From contig JAHLEZ010000002.1 of the NCBI GenBank assembly GCA_020726505.1, positions 4,402,001 through 4,466,000 on the forward strand: a stretch of DNA of 64,000 bases, given 5' to 3'. Shown piece after piece: positions 1 to 11,429 of this stretch. The position numbers were made by a program, and so were the translations under genes. This stretch comes from Leptodontidium sp. MPI-SDFR-AT-0119. Its lineage: Eukaryota > Ascomycota > Leotiomycetes > Helotiales > Leptodontidiaceae. Every line of letters begins with the position of its first letter. Position 1 is the first letter of the stretch. The notes under the pieces were generated by a model. The model was given only the letters and a program-made list of their open reading frames with translations. It ran no database searches and was not told the DNA's origin.

Positions 1-3000
1 GCCTTAGCAGAATTTCTCCTTCCGACCTCTTATTAACAGGAGCATAGGTACTGCGAAAATGGATCACTACATTCGATATGCAAGAGTTATGGCAAATTTC
101 CTGAGAACCTCGTCGGTGTCTACATGGGCCAGATACTCCTGGGGCTTCTATACCTCCACGACCAAGGTGTTATACATCGAGACATAAAAGGAGCCAACAT
201 CCTGACAACGAAGGATGGAAAGGTCAAGCTTGCGGATTTTGGAGTTTCAACAAGTACACTCGCTGGGCAAGACAAGGAAGCACAGGTAGTTGGAACGCCA
301 TATTGGATGGCCCCAGAGATCATTCAGCTATCTGGCGCAACACCTGCGTCTGATATATGGAGTTTGGGATGCACGGTCATTGAGCTTTTGGAAGGCAAGC
401 CTCCGTATCACAAGTTGGCCCCTATGCCAGCCCTTTTTGCCATTGTCAATGATGACCACCCACCGTTGCCAGAGGGAGTTTCACCAGTAAGTCAAGAAAT
501 CGCAGAAATCGCCCAGTGTACCTACTAACTTCTGCAGGCTGCTCGAGATTTTCTTATGCAATGTTTCCAAAAAGATCCCAACTTGAGAGTATCAGCCAGG
601 AAACTCCTCAAACACGCCTGGATTGTTGGTTCTCGGCGAACAGATGCCCCTGTTGCTAAACCACCGGCCAACTTTAGCGAAGCCGTTGAAGAGGTCAAGC
701 AGTGGAATGAGGCCTTAAAATCGCCAACCGGTGCGGGCTCATTTCGTGCATCAACCAGGTCAACCGTTGCGAGCCCTTTACCCACAAGACGAGACCCTCC
801 CTTACGGAATATCCATAATGACCAACAAGTTCCTGGGTTAATTACTCCTGCAAAAGGCCCACTTTCATTAGCTAAGCCAAAAACTCAAGCGGAGGCATTC
901 CGGTCACCAGAAACTACAGGTATGTGAACTCTAAAAACTGTGAATATTTCGGAATGCTCCAAGATGTGGAAATTAACACTATACCTAGCGGACGACAATT
1001 GGGACGATGATTTCGCAACCTCGATATCGCCGAGTGCGCTTCATCTGCCTCAGTTCAAGCCGCACGATAACTTTGGTGGGATGTTTTCTTCTGACCGCCT
1101 AAAAGCTTTTGCCTCATTTGACATGACAAATGATGAAAATGATAATTGGGACAATAATTTTGAGGGTGACCTCGTCACTATCAAGGGACCTCGAAAGGTG
1201 ATCGAGCCGGATAACCATGAGCTTGAAACAATTCGGCCATACCGGGTCAAGCCCACTGTGGTCACCCAAGATATCAAGCCTGCAGTTGCACTGAAGCCTC
1301 CGTCGAGAAAAACATCCAGGAGTGATCCGCCTCGGCCAAAGTCACCAGTGAAAGCTCAAGCAGAACATAAATTTGCTCTCCCAGAAAGACCGGCTGCGAT
1401 GTATCGGGAACATTCTGTTGAGGACTACTCAGACTTGTTCATAGACAATGAGAGTATTTTTGATCGGAGACTAAGCATCATCAAGGTAAGATTGGGATTT
1501 TGGTGCTAGAATTTTGAAACTGACAAAACCCCCAAGGACGATGCTCTGTCGCCAAAGCTCTTCCACCCCTCGGACCTTACAAGTCTTCCCCGTTCAGCCC
1601 AGTCTCCAGTCACAAACATAAACGGAAGTATACGAAGGAAAGCAGCTCCTCGATCCGAGGACCAAGCGATGCGACGGACTAGATCCTCCGTCGAGATACA
1701 GCGGTACGCGGAAGACGAAGATGACGAAGATTTCTCCGACATATTCGGCAAGGAGGGGGCTATTGTGGAGAAAGATGAGAGTGATAGAGGCTCTGAAGAT
1801 GGCGTTGGGACACTAATGTTGCATTCGAAACTCTCTAACAACTCCTGGCTTGGTGATGAGGACGATGAGGACGATCCATTTGCATCACTTGAGCAAGGCT
1901 TTGACGAGATGGATCTGCAAGCGAACATTGCTCGAGACAAGCATGCAAGACTCTGCACTTTGGTCGAGGGCTTAGTGAGCTCCCTGAAAGTGACGGAAGA
2001 ACATGATACCATCTCCGATGTATCTGAGCAACTGGTAAGTTTCAAGTGCCTGGGACGAATGAATCAGGTCTAACTAAATAGCTCGATGTTCTGTACGAAT
2101 CCGACGATGCAAAGGCCATGATCATTGGCGCCCATGGCATGCTTCCTATTCTCGAAATTCTTGAGCCGTGTACCGTCAAGAGCCGCCAAAGTATGATACT
2201 GCGCCTACTTAAGGTAGTCAACACAGTATGAACACGTCCTGCCATTCTTACTGCAAATGCTAACCTGTGTCAGATTATCTTGAATGATGTTGAGATACAA
2301 GAAAATCTTTGTTTCGTTGGTGGGATTCCGATCATCACAAAATTTGCTGCCAGGCAATATTCGAACGAGATTCGACTTGAAGCAGCTGCATTTGTGCGCC
2401 AGATGTACCAAACCTCGACGCTGACTCTGCAGATGTTTGTAAGCGCTGGTGGTCTCAATGTCCTTGTCGAGTTTTTGGACGAGGACTATGATGAAGCGAG
2501 AGACCTAGTACTGATTGGTGTGAATGGGATCTGGAATGTCTTCGAGCTTCAGGTATGTTGAGGGCTGCGGGTATTCCAATAGCGACTAACGAGAATAGGG
2601 CCCAACCCCCAAGAATGACTTCTGTCGAATCTTTTCGCGAAGCAAAATATTGTCTCCTCTGGCACTGGTTCTGGACCGTGTCCTTGATGAGAATGATGAG
2701 CTTTCCGAACTTGTTGAGGGTCGGATCGTGAACATTTTTTACCTTTTCTCACAGGCAGAAAATTATGTCAAGGAAGTTGTGGCAGATCGCGTCGTCCTTA
2801 AACGTACGTGAAACCCCCCTGCTTAATCCAGCATCGCTAACACAATACAGGCGTTTTGAAAGACCTTCGAAGGATGACTCCCGTTCACCAGATCACCATG
2901 CTCAAGTTCATTAAGAACTTATCAATGTTGTCAACCACACTCGATAGTCTGCATTCAGCAAATGCTATTGAGTTGTTGATCGATCTTCTAAATTCAAGCA

Positions 3001-4263
3001 TGAAGAAAGATACGGCACATTTCCGAGAGATCTCAAATCAGGTCTTGAATACAATGTATAATCTGTGTCGACTCAGCAAGGTACGACAAGAGGACGCAGC
3101 AATCAACAACATCATCCCGCTGTTGCTCAAGATCATGAAGACCAAAAGACCGCCGAAGGAATTCGCACTGCCCATTTTATGCGATATGGCCCACTCAGGA
3201 AAGGTCGGAAGAAAGTACTTGTGGCAAAATAAGGGGTTGCAATTCTATGTTTCCTTGTTGGAGGATCAATACTGGCAGGTCACTGCCTTGGATGCTATAT
3301 TCATATGGTAAGTTGCCACTGCCCTCGCTGGAGACCATTTGCTAATGAAATACCAGGCTCCAAGAAGAGACCGCCAAAGTGGAGAAATGCCTGCTCGAAG
3401 GGAACTTCACGGAAGCTATAGTTCAGTGCTTCAACGCCCCGAGGGCCAGTGCCTTCGACTACAACCTTCTCGAGCCTTTGCAGAAGCTACTACGACTTAG
3501 TTCGCCCGTTGCAGCTTCACTTGCTCGAACCGATATGTTTTCTGGTATTCTCCAGAAGCTCAACCACAAGAAGGCAGTCGTGCGGTTGAATCTACTGCGT
3601 ATTGTTCGCAGCATATGCGATCCAAGCGATGAGCATGCTGAGAACGTCCAAAGTCACGATCTATTCGAAGCCATCCAACGCCTAGCGGAAAGCGACAACG
3701 CAGTTCTTGTAAGGAACATGGCAAGCGAGCTTGTAAAAGCCAACTTGGACAAAGACTCCGAAAGTGGAAGTGGGGGTCGACCACGGCCTGGTCAAATGAA
3801 GCGGACCTTCACTCCTCCCTCACTTTACCACAGTCAATCAACACCAATCACACCAACTCATGTGAGCCGTTCATCACAGTCATCCCTCGTAGAGGCAAGT
3901 GTTACTCCACGTCGCATGGCTGCGCCGACGGGCAGCAACGATTCGATACTGTACCGGCCTGCAAGCAGAGATGGCCCAAAGATGGCTCGTCGAACGAGCG
4001 CGGAGATTGCAAGCAGCTCTTCTATGAGCAAGAGTAGACTACCTCGCACATCAATGCTGCGGGGATCAAGGTCTTCGCTCGCTACCGTATCTGTTGGTGA
4101 TGACTCAGGATCAGCACCCACATCCAGCAGAAGAGAAAATGGAGTGCGCCTCACGAGAGACCAGTCACGCTCCGGAGCATCGCCGGCGACGGGAGGCACG
4201 GCTCCGCAATTACACTCGAAACGAAGGACGCGGCAGCCGAGCGGGGACATCAAATGGTCATGA
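1..4263 (+). CDS. sepH: Septation protein kinase SepH/Cdc7-like, 5'-truncated by window edge
   Basis: This is the downstream part of a large Ser/Thr kinase of the septation initiation network (Cdc7 in fission yeast, SepH in Aspergillus), which acts at spindle pole bodies to trigger septum formation. The window opens in an intron. Inferred exons are 48-486, 538-919, 989-1485, 1537-2034, 2082-2225, 2274-2552, 2599-2803, 2851-3307 and 3357-4263; every junction has GT-AG ends and keeps frame, giving about 1268 visible residues. The kinase half shows the catalytic loop HRDIKGAN, the DFG motif in LADFGVST and the activation segment GTPYWMAPE. An acidic low-complexity linker follows, then a long helical region resembling ARM/HEAT repeats, typical of SepH, and a Ser/Arg-rich tail. 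The glycine loop and catalytic lysine lie upstream of the window. The family call is firm; the ortholog name rests on architecture. Confidence 0.88.
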
Positions 4264-4909
4264 ATTCGAGACACAGAAATGATTCACGAGGTGAGATGAG
4301 ATTATAGAGATACGATGGTACGGATGGTTAGTTAAGGCAGGGAGGGATATGAGAGAAAGGAACACACATGCATTGGGCGGAGTATAAAGCGGACTAACAG
4401 CTTGGGTGTTATTGCGTTCTTTTTTCACATGCATAGTTGGCCGGCTTGGGGACTCATTCTTTGATGTTTATTAGTAGTTCTGGTGCATAGGTGGGCATAC
4501 AATGCTGAGATTCTACTGTCTACTCGTACCAAAACATCAGAATTGAAGCCGTGTTTATTGTGACAATGTGAAGCTGCTTGGCAAGTGCCAAATACCTGCC
4601 CGAGTGCACATATTGCTGCAGATTATACAACTCTGGCGGTGGGACTTCAGTGAACCTCACAGCTACAGCCGAAGAATTTTTTACCTCATAGGCTGGTCTT
4701 CCTTGGTATTTACAGACATCTCGCTTAAATTAATGGGGCTGGATCACGTGGCGAGATTATTTTCTTAATCTGAACACAGCTCGGGAACGATGCTGATCCC
4801 CACGGGGCGCAGCTCTTGGACAGTGCAGTATGATCTAACGACATTTTTTCGGATTTCTAGAGTACGTGAAGCAATGTATCCCAGCAACAAACCAGCTCAG
4901 CCTGTCCGT
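4264..4909. other. Convergent 3' intergenic region
   Basis: This stretch lies between the 3' ends of the kinase gene and the converging HLVTHELL-module gene. Only short open frames occur and I see no gene. It is presumably 3' UTR sequence of both neighbours. Confidence 0.5.
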
Positions 4910-6397
4910 CTACCGTTTATTCTTCTTCGATTTTGAGCTGCGAACCCAGGGTGGAGCAAAGGGGGCGGATCTCCGGTTAGGATCCTTCCAATGCGGCTCT
5001 CCACGTTCATCTGCAGGGTTAAGAATACCGCCGGCGCCGGTGAACCATGGGTTCTGCACCCGCGGATAAACAGGGCCACTCCAGTTATCCTGACCGTCCT
5101 CATCAGTGACTGGGGTAAAAAATCGGCCCTGATCCTCAACTAGCAGTTCATGCGTCACCAAATGTCCGCCAGCCCAGCAGCGGTATCCGTTGAGCTTGCA
5201 ACCATCAGGTCCCCGTTCGTTGGTGTTGTATGTCCACCAGCCGAATCCTTCGGGACAGACACCATTTTTCCTAAGTAGGCTCTTCGCCCATTCTTTCTGG
5301 ACCGCTCGCTCGGCTGGGTTGAGAGTGTCGATGCGCAGTTGCTTCTCTGCCATGGTTTTGTCTTGCTGGGTGATAATAGTGCGGTAGTTGGCTCTGTAGC
5401 CGGGGTCATTGGCCGTACCCTCTGGGTAGGCGAGAAGCTTTTTCTCACTCTCCAGTCGCTCAGCTTTTAGGTTCTGGACAGCGGGCCTGGCGTGGATAGT
5501 CCAGTCTGTTTCTCCCTGCCTGGGATGCGGCTTATAGTTGGGTGCGAGTCTACCACCGTAGTTTGGTATGTAAGATACTGGGATATCTTTTGGGTGTTCT
5601 TTCAAAGGCGCAGGAGGAGGGTTATTCGAAGTGCTGCTTAAGCCCGCTGTCGAGCTGTCCCTGAAGTTCTTGCTAGAAAGCAAGGAGCTTGATTTGTTGC
5701 CACCACCATAGTCTCTCGTCATTCCAGGAACCCGCATTCTACCACCACTTCCCATCCTGCTGCTCCTTGAATATGGCCCAGCGGCATTATCCCATCCACC
5801 ATCCTGCCCAGGATATAATGGCCCCAACCACGCGGGATTGTAACCCGATTGCAAACTCCCACTAGTCCGTTGTAGGTCCACCTTATAATAACCACCCTTC
5901 CCTTCTGCTAGAAGCGCATGCGTAACCAGATGTGCACCACCCAGACACATATATCCCTCATATCCTGCCTGATGATGAGGTTTATAGCTCATTGCACAAG
6001 TACCGACATAACCCACAAGCTTCTTCTGAGACCACTTATCTTGCTGTCTCTGCTCTGCTGGGGTTAAGCTTTTGTATTTTCTCTGCTTATCGGCCATCTT
6101 GATATCTTCTGGCTTGGTGGGGGAAAGTACTGACTGGCCAGGTTGAACATTCGAGCTGTCGGGAAAGTTTGTGGAGGGCAATACAGACCGGTTGGGTTGA
6201 ACTCTGCTTCTGTCAAGGAAGGCTTCTGAGCGTAGTGGCTGTTGTTGGTGAGAGGCTGGGCTTAGAGTTTGTGTTGAGTTGCCGCCAGCCAGGGCGCTGT
6301 CATGATATCGAGAGCGGGATGGTCTTGTGCCATCTCTTGGACCTTTAAGTGGTCCTGAGTTCAAGTCTATGTGATGTTTCCGACGTGAGGAAGACAT
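4910..6397 (-). CDS. Uncharacterised protein with two 'HLVTHELL' Cys/Trp modules
   Basis: This is a single-exon frame of 495 residues that I cannot assign to a named family. It carries the same roughly 105-residue module twice, at about residues 98-205 and 348-455. Each module starts with a charged helix (MADKQRKYKSLTPAEQ; MAEKQLRIDTLNPAER), continues with a W..K segment and a GxC motif, then a conserved core (YMCLGGAHLVTHALLAE; YRCWAGGHLVTHELLVE), and ends with an aromatic Gly/Tyr/Pro stretch (GPLYPG; GPVYPR). The second module is closer to the neighbouring broken gene (CPEGFGWWTYN against CPAGYTWWEYN). The N-terminus and the linker are Ser/Gly/Asn-rich and probably disordered. No signal peptide or membrane segment is visible. 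The start at 6397 is the first ATG and opens a basic, hydrophilic N-terminus. The length and coding character support a real gene; the function is unknown. Confidence 0.75.
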   Translation of the reverse strand: MSSSRRKHHIDLNSGPLKGPRDGTRPSRSRYHDSALAGGNSTQTLSPASHQQQPLRSEAFLDRSRVQPNRSVLPSTNFPDSSNVQPGQSVLSPTKPEDIKMADKQRKYKSLTPAEQRQQDKWSQKKLVGYVGTCAMSYKPHHQAGYEGYMCLGGAHLVTHALLAEGKGGYYKVDLQRTSGSLQSGYNPAWLGPLYPGQDGGWDNAAGPYSRSSRMGSGGRMRVPGMTRDYGGGNKSSSLLSSKNFRDSSTAGLSSTSNNPPPAPLKEHPKDIPVSYIPNYGGRLAPNYKPHPRQGETDWTIHARPAVQNLKAERLESEKKLLAYPEGTANDPGYRANYRTIITQQDKTMAEKQLRIDTLNPAERAVQKEWAKSLLRKNGVCPEGFGWWTYNTNERGPDGCKLNGYRCWAGGHLVTHELLVEDQGRFFTPVTDEDGQDNWSGPVYPRVQNPWFTGAGGILNPADERGEPHWKDPNRRSAPFAPPWVRSSKSKKNKR

Positions 6398-6721
6398 GAT
6401 ATTGCTTCTGCGTGTGTGTAGGTAAGTGCTTGGTTTGAATAGTCCGGTGGGGGTGATGAATTGTAGTGTTTAGGTTGCTATTGCACTTATACAATCTGAA
6501 GAGATTTATAGAACGGGTGCAGGAGGGCTAAGATGGAAACCAATATAGGAATTTACACCCAATCACATAGTGATCACCCTAAGCCTGAATGTATTCGTGC
6601 GAATTTTTAAATTGTCAGTGAGACAATAATACTTTCTTATTTTATCTCGCCCCACTCAAAAAACCTTGCATGTTGATTAACAAACTACTTCACAGCCCCC
6701 GCTAGCTGATCTAATCTCCTC
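6398..6721. other. Intergenic region upstream of the two-module gene
   Basis: This AT-rich stretch would hold the promoter of the two-module gene at 4910-6397 and the 3' end of its broken relative. No open frame or repeat is recognisable. Confidence 0.4.
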
Positions 6722-7815
6722 TCAAAACCCAGTCCGGTTTTCCCTGTTGGTCTTCATCCGGTACATTTCTCGTGGCTGCGGCATCCACTGTGGGTTGGGA
6801 TTTGCTGTCCATGCCCGCATGTCTGCCTTCATCTTATTGAAGTGTGGACTTTCGTATTCCAGGCCGTACCACCTAATGAATCCTCGTGGCACTGAATTCT
6901 GGGGACTTCTGACTTTTAGAATTTGTGGTGCTGTCTGGGCTTGTTGGATCATTTTCTGGCGATTATGTTGCACTGAGAACCTAGTTCCACCTGAGAAACC
7001 CGGCATCGCCACGCCATTTTAACCACCCGGATAACGAGGCATCATGTTAGATCTAGAAAATCCAAATCTCCCTTGAGCAGCCTGAGCAGCCTCCAGCTCA
7101 GCTTTCAAAATCGGACGATGCTTGTAGAGAAATCCCCTTGAGCCTCCGCTAGAAGCTCGTGGGTTACAAGATGGTTGCCGGCAAAGCATCGATATTCCTC
7201 AAGCCTATTACTAGCTTCATCTACTCCCTTGTTGTATTCCCACCATGTGTACCCTGCAGGACAAGCACCGTGGATATGGAGTTTCCCCTGGGCGCACTTG
7301 TGCTGCTTTGCTACCTCCTCAGGCTTCAGTGATTTGAGCCTGGTTTGCTTTTCGGCCATTTCGATGTCTTTCGGGTCCGTGAAAGTAGTCTTGAATAGAT
7401 TATTTGGTTGAAGTTTCACTTGGTTGCTGGCTTTCTCGGGACGGTCTTCGTACTTCATGGGAGGATTAGTATCTCGATCCGGATTCTTGAACTTGCTAAG
7501 CTCGCCATGGCTATAGCTAGCCGAAGTTCTCTTGCTGTGGCTCTCATGTTCAGATGCTTTGGGATCTTTGGTGTGATGACTTCCTGAAGTACGTGAAAAT
7601 GGTGCTCGGCTCTGGTCTTTGAAAAATGCGCTGTGTAGCACGGACTTCTCTTTACGGGACGAAAACTCGGCATGTTCGTCTTCTTCGGGGACCGGATTTC
7701 TGGAGCTCGAACCTCTCGTAGTGTGGTGACGCGAGTACTTGCCCTTGTCTTTGTCTTTGGAGTCCTTCTTCGATGAACCCGAGCGGCTTGCTTCTCGAGA
7801 AGAATGCGGGGCCAT
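6722..7815 (-). pseudogene. Broken relative of the HLVTHELL-module gene
   Basis: A frame from 7815 encodes a basic Ser-rich N-terminus and one module (DIEMAEKQTRLKSLKPEE, CPAGYTWWEYN, YRCFAGNHLVTHELLAE). At the G4 run 7134-7137 it leaves the expected frame and stops at 7105. In the -1 frame the coding-like sequence continues (GGFLYKHRPILKAELEAAQ) to a TAA at 7019-7021, and after that stop the same frame stays open to 6722, through a Gly/Met-rich stretch (MPGFSGGTRFS) and an aromatic tail. One lost base in the G run plus one nonsense codon would explain the whole 1.1-kb locus. This resembles the neighbour's layout of module plus Gly-rich tail. Alternatives are a base-calling error at the G run together with a shorter real protein, or an unrecognised intron; no convincing splice pair is visible at the break. 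Confidence 0.65.
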
Positions 7816-8740
7816 GTTGTTGATGTTCGTTGCTAAACTAGGTCAAAAACGTTGATGAAATTGTGTCAAAATGAGTATGGTGGAGTATTTCCAAGTGTTT
7901 AAACAAGTGGTCTTATTCTGGAGACTTATACCCACAAATATCTCGCGTGGCACAAGCCCTTGCCAGATATTCACGCGATCTCGTCTACGCTGAATGGTCT
8001 CCAAAATACTACAATTATCGGAGTCATTTGCCTTACTGGGAACGATCGCTTATGGGAACCAGAGGTTCATTCACAGAATAGTTACAATACAGGGGAAGGA
8101 AATGGCTCGACGAAGTTTCTGCAAGTATTGATGAGCAGTGGCATTCTATGGAAATAATTTTGTCCCACAACTAACTTGCTGGAAAACACATTTCCAAAAT
8201 AAAGTATGGCACTCATTGCTTCAGAGCTCCTGGTGTGATCTTATTATTCTTGAGGTGGGTAGATGGGACGTGGCGGGGGTGATCCCGCAATGTTGTCAAA
8301 ACAAAAAACGACGCTAGTGAAGCGAAAGAAAACAGAGATTACATCATACAAAACCAATCGGAATAATCTCCAACATTATTATCTGTTGCGCGGTATCTTT
8401 TGATTACGATTGGACTACTCGCTAATAGTCGTTGGGATCAAGAAGATATCAATTTTGTTGGGTGCATTCACCTGCGGTCGCTCGACAAAACCTACTCGCG
8501 CTGTCGCCGCGATCACGGCAGCCCTGCCATTCCATGCAATTCTGCTCCCTTCCAAGGTCGCTAACAGCCGCTAGCTCCTCTCCATCATTTTCTTTGTCTT
8601 AAAGGCGTAACTTCATTTTCCTTGAGATTTCCGAACCACAAACCTGCGCGTCCTTCATCATCAGCTACCCAGACACCTTGACAACACCACGCCAACAACC
8701 CCACTACACGCTCCATCAATTCTAAACGCTCACCTCTGCA
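7816..8740. other. Divergent intergenic region
   Basis: This lies between the broken module gene (minus strand) and the coiled-coil gene (plus strand). The last 200 bases are C/A-rich, like a fungal 5' UTR. No gene or repeat is seen. Confidence 0.4.
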
Positions 8741-10360
8741 ATGGAATCCGAAAATCGTGCTCCTGGTGAGAGACCAATGAGCCCAGGTGCTAATGTAGAT
8801 CTTCCACTAGCAGTAAGTTCTATCACCATTCTTCCATGATCAAATTACATCAATCTGGCGGCAAGGCACTTGCTAATACCTTAACATTGAAGAACCCAGG
8901 TACAACTACTGCTCCAGCTGCATACAGCGCAATATGCAATACACTTGCAATGGTGCAAAGCCAAATCAAAGTTCTGGGTCGTGCCATTCTCGACGATCAG
9001 GACCAGAGCATTGAACTGTCCCGTCAGCGCAAGAGCATGACAGTCAAAGTTATCGAGCTTGCAGAGGAGAAGATCAAAACCGTTGAGCGTTTCAATGCGG
9101 TCCTAGATCAAGTCGCCATTCTTCGACAATCCAAAAATACCGAAGCAGAGGAACTCATGGCCGAGGCCGAAAGGCAGATAGCCCTTCAGTGGGAGAAGTT
9201 CAACCTCGAAAAGGAGGCGGCAGAGACCAAATTTCAAGAAAACACGAGCAAGATCGAGAATGATTTGGCAGAGCTGAATAGGCTTCGTGCTGAAGTGCAA
9301 CAAACGACGGCTGAGAGGGAAGAGTTTAAGGAGTTGCAGAGAAATCTCGAGAATGCGGAAAACGCTTTCAAGGTTTGCACTATATTCTACCATATTCAAC
9401 GAGTCGTATAGCTAACTCCATGGTAACAGGAGCAGGACGTGATACTCAAACACAACCAGCGAGTTTATGCGCAAAACTTGAAGAAAGATGCCATAATCGA
9501 AAACAACCAACGAGCCTCTGCGCAGCTGTTGAACGAGAAGAACGATGCTCTTTGCCAACTGAAGGAAGTCACTCTCAGCGATACCAAACTTAAGGAGAAG
9601 GTGGTTGAACTGGAAGAAAAGCTGCAGAACATGTCTGTGGGCAGTTTGGAGGAGGAAATTCTTCGATCCAAGCTTCAAGAAGCTGAGAAGTTCAAGAGAG
9701 AATGGGATGACTTCATGAGTCGTCCTCAAAAGACAGTTGATAAGAACGGAGTTGTTCGCTCCTCAGTCGTGCCAAATCTCAAGGCCAGAAAGAGAGAAGT
9801 CCTCGAAATTTTGAGACGGAGCCACCCGAACGATCCAATCTTGGCAGTTTACATCTCAAGACTAGACGATGCTCAAAAGTCAGAATATCTCCCATTTGAC
9901 TGTTTCAGGAACTACAGCGACCCGAAGATCCAAGAAATCGCAATATTGGGAAGAAACAAGAAGAAGCCAGTCTCGGTAAGTGTTGCTTAAAGATTGACAA
10001 ATCCTCTCTTGCTGACTTGTGATTGTTTCACAGTTCGCGTTGGCTCACCTAGCGGCACGCTTTGTCGTCTTGGAACATCGCCAAGTTGGGTTGCTTGGTA
10101 TGCAACATATCAAATTCTATAACGATCAAGATAAAAACGGCCGTCTTGCAATCATGCAACGCTTGGTGGAATATTACAACACCCGATTCCATTACCAAAT
10201 CAAGATATTAACAGGCACCACCATTCAATACGATAGCTTGATTGTTCTTGGTGGTAACGAGGATACTCTTGAGCTTGAGCATGACTTCGATGTCGGACCA
10301 TATGCCTATCCTGCCCTGTTGAATTTGAACAAGCAGACATATGAGTCTTTGAACAAGTAG
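8741..10360 (+). CDS. Uncharacterised coiled-coil protein, intact member of a three-copy family
   Basis: Four exons are inferred: 8741-8812, 8893-9372, 9430-9975 and 10034-10360, with frame kept across all junctions (the acceptor at 8892 is a weak AAG). The product is about 474 residues. A short N-terminus is followed by a long charged coiled coil (about residues 60-300, rich in E, K, Q and L). A globular C-terminal part carries KREVLEILRRSHPNDPIL, then a segment with RLVEYYNTRFHYQIKI and YDSLIVLGGNEDT. This C-terminal pattern (LEILRR, a hydrophobic-aromatic FF/YY.[TR]R[FL].YQ motif, then xLxxLGG) recurs in the damaged copies at 12267-13410 and 56055-57214. No signal peptide, membrane segment or catalytic motif is visible. 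I do not recognise the family. The first ATG, 8741, starts an open exon ending at a consensus GTAAGT donor. Confidence 0.72.
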
Positions 10361-10862
10361 CTTATGCAGTCTCGGACTATTCAACAACCACAGGATAGAA
10401 CTGGGACATCGCAGACGTCGAGCTACATCTCACGATATGGGGGATTTCAAGGCTTGTGTGTACCAACTTCTTTATTGCGGCTTCTGTACCTTTGTCGGCG
10501 GAGTCATTTTTCTTTCTATTAAGAACTACTCATGGATTGGTTTGTTGTGGTATCTAGTGCTGGGAACGCAGAGACTTGGTATCGTCGGAATACCTGAAGC
10601 AAGCAGACTCCCATCGAGATTCTCGGACATTAGCCTGACTTCATATTCTGCGATCCGTCTTTCCAATCGTGTACAGATATACCCGGGGAGTTTGGAGGTT
10701 TTTGTAGTATTAGATAGAGCAGATCACTACACTCAAGTCTGCAGAGTAGGTCTTTCGATCGTACAACATTAATTGTTGAGATCACAGAAAGGGCAGATGT
10801 GCAACTCCATTTTATTGAATAAGTGATCCTTTTATCAAATGCCATGAACCCAATTGCCAGAC
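10361..10862. other. Convergent intergenic region
   Basis: This separates two converging coiled-coil genes. It contains only short frames with no recognisable homology. Confidence 0.4.
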
Positions 10863-11429
10863 CTAGTTTACTCTTCTGTCATCCATATCCTCCCAAGAAT
10901 CTCCATCTGTCTTAAGTCTATCGACCTCCATCATCGTTGCCGCGAGAAGGGCCTCAAGCTCCTTGATGTTTTCATCCTTCTCCGACTCCCCAGGACATGC
11001 CTCAAGCTTCTGGATCTTGGCATCCTTCAGCCTCAGTTGCTCACGGTAGCTCTCCATCTGCTCGTTCCGCCTTCCCAGCATCTCAGCCTCCAACTTCATC
11101 TTCAGCTTCAACAGTTCCTTTCTATTGTCCTCCTCGAGGTCAAGTCTAGCATCCCTTCGCACAGTCTTCTTGTACGCCGCGGTCATGCTCTTGTGGAACT
11201 TTCGTGCTTCCTCCTTGAGAAACTGGGCCTTGATCTCACTTCGGATCTTCTCATTTTCTTGCTGAGTTCGCAGGAGACAGTAGGAAGAGGGCTCATGTTG
11301 TTGATGGCGCTTCTGTTAGACGATCAGCGAACACATCTCAGGGAGTAGAAAAAGGAGTTCACGTACGGCACTTGGGGTTTCGTCAGCGCTAGTGATTCCG
11401 AAGCTGATACCTTCAATCTGGAAGTTCAT
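10863..11429 (-). CDS. Small uncharacterised coiled-coil protein
   Basis: Two exons are inferred: 11367-11429, encoding MNFQIEGISFGITSADETPS plus one more residue, and 10863-11312, separated by a 54-nt intron with a GTACGT donor and a TCTAACAG acceptor. The product is 170 residues. Almost the whole second exon is a charged helix with heptad-like leucines (for example KELLKLKMKLEAEMLGRR and KELEALLAATMMEVDRL), so a coiled coil is expected. There is no signal peptide, membrane segment or enzymatic motif. It lies beside another coiled-coil gene and a decayed relative of that gene, which may reflect local family expansion, but I cannot demonstrate homology between this short protein and them. Splice signals and frame continuity make it a plausible gene of unknown function. 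Confidence 0.55.

Noticed and set aside
1506..2045. 179-residue minus-strand frame
   Set aside because: Antisense to a Ser/Asp/Glu-rich exon of the septation kinase, whose frame is supported by flanking splice sites.
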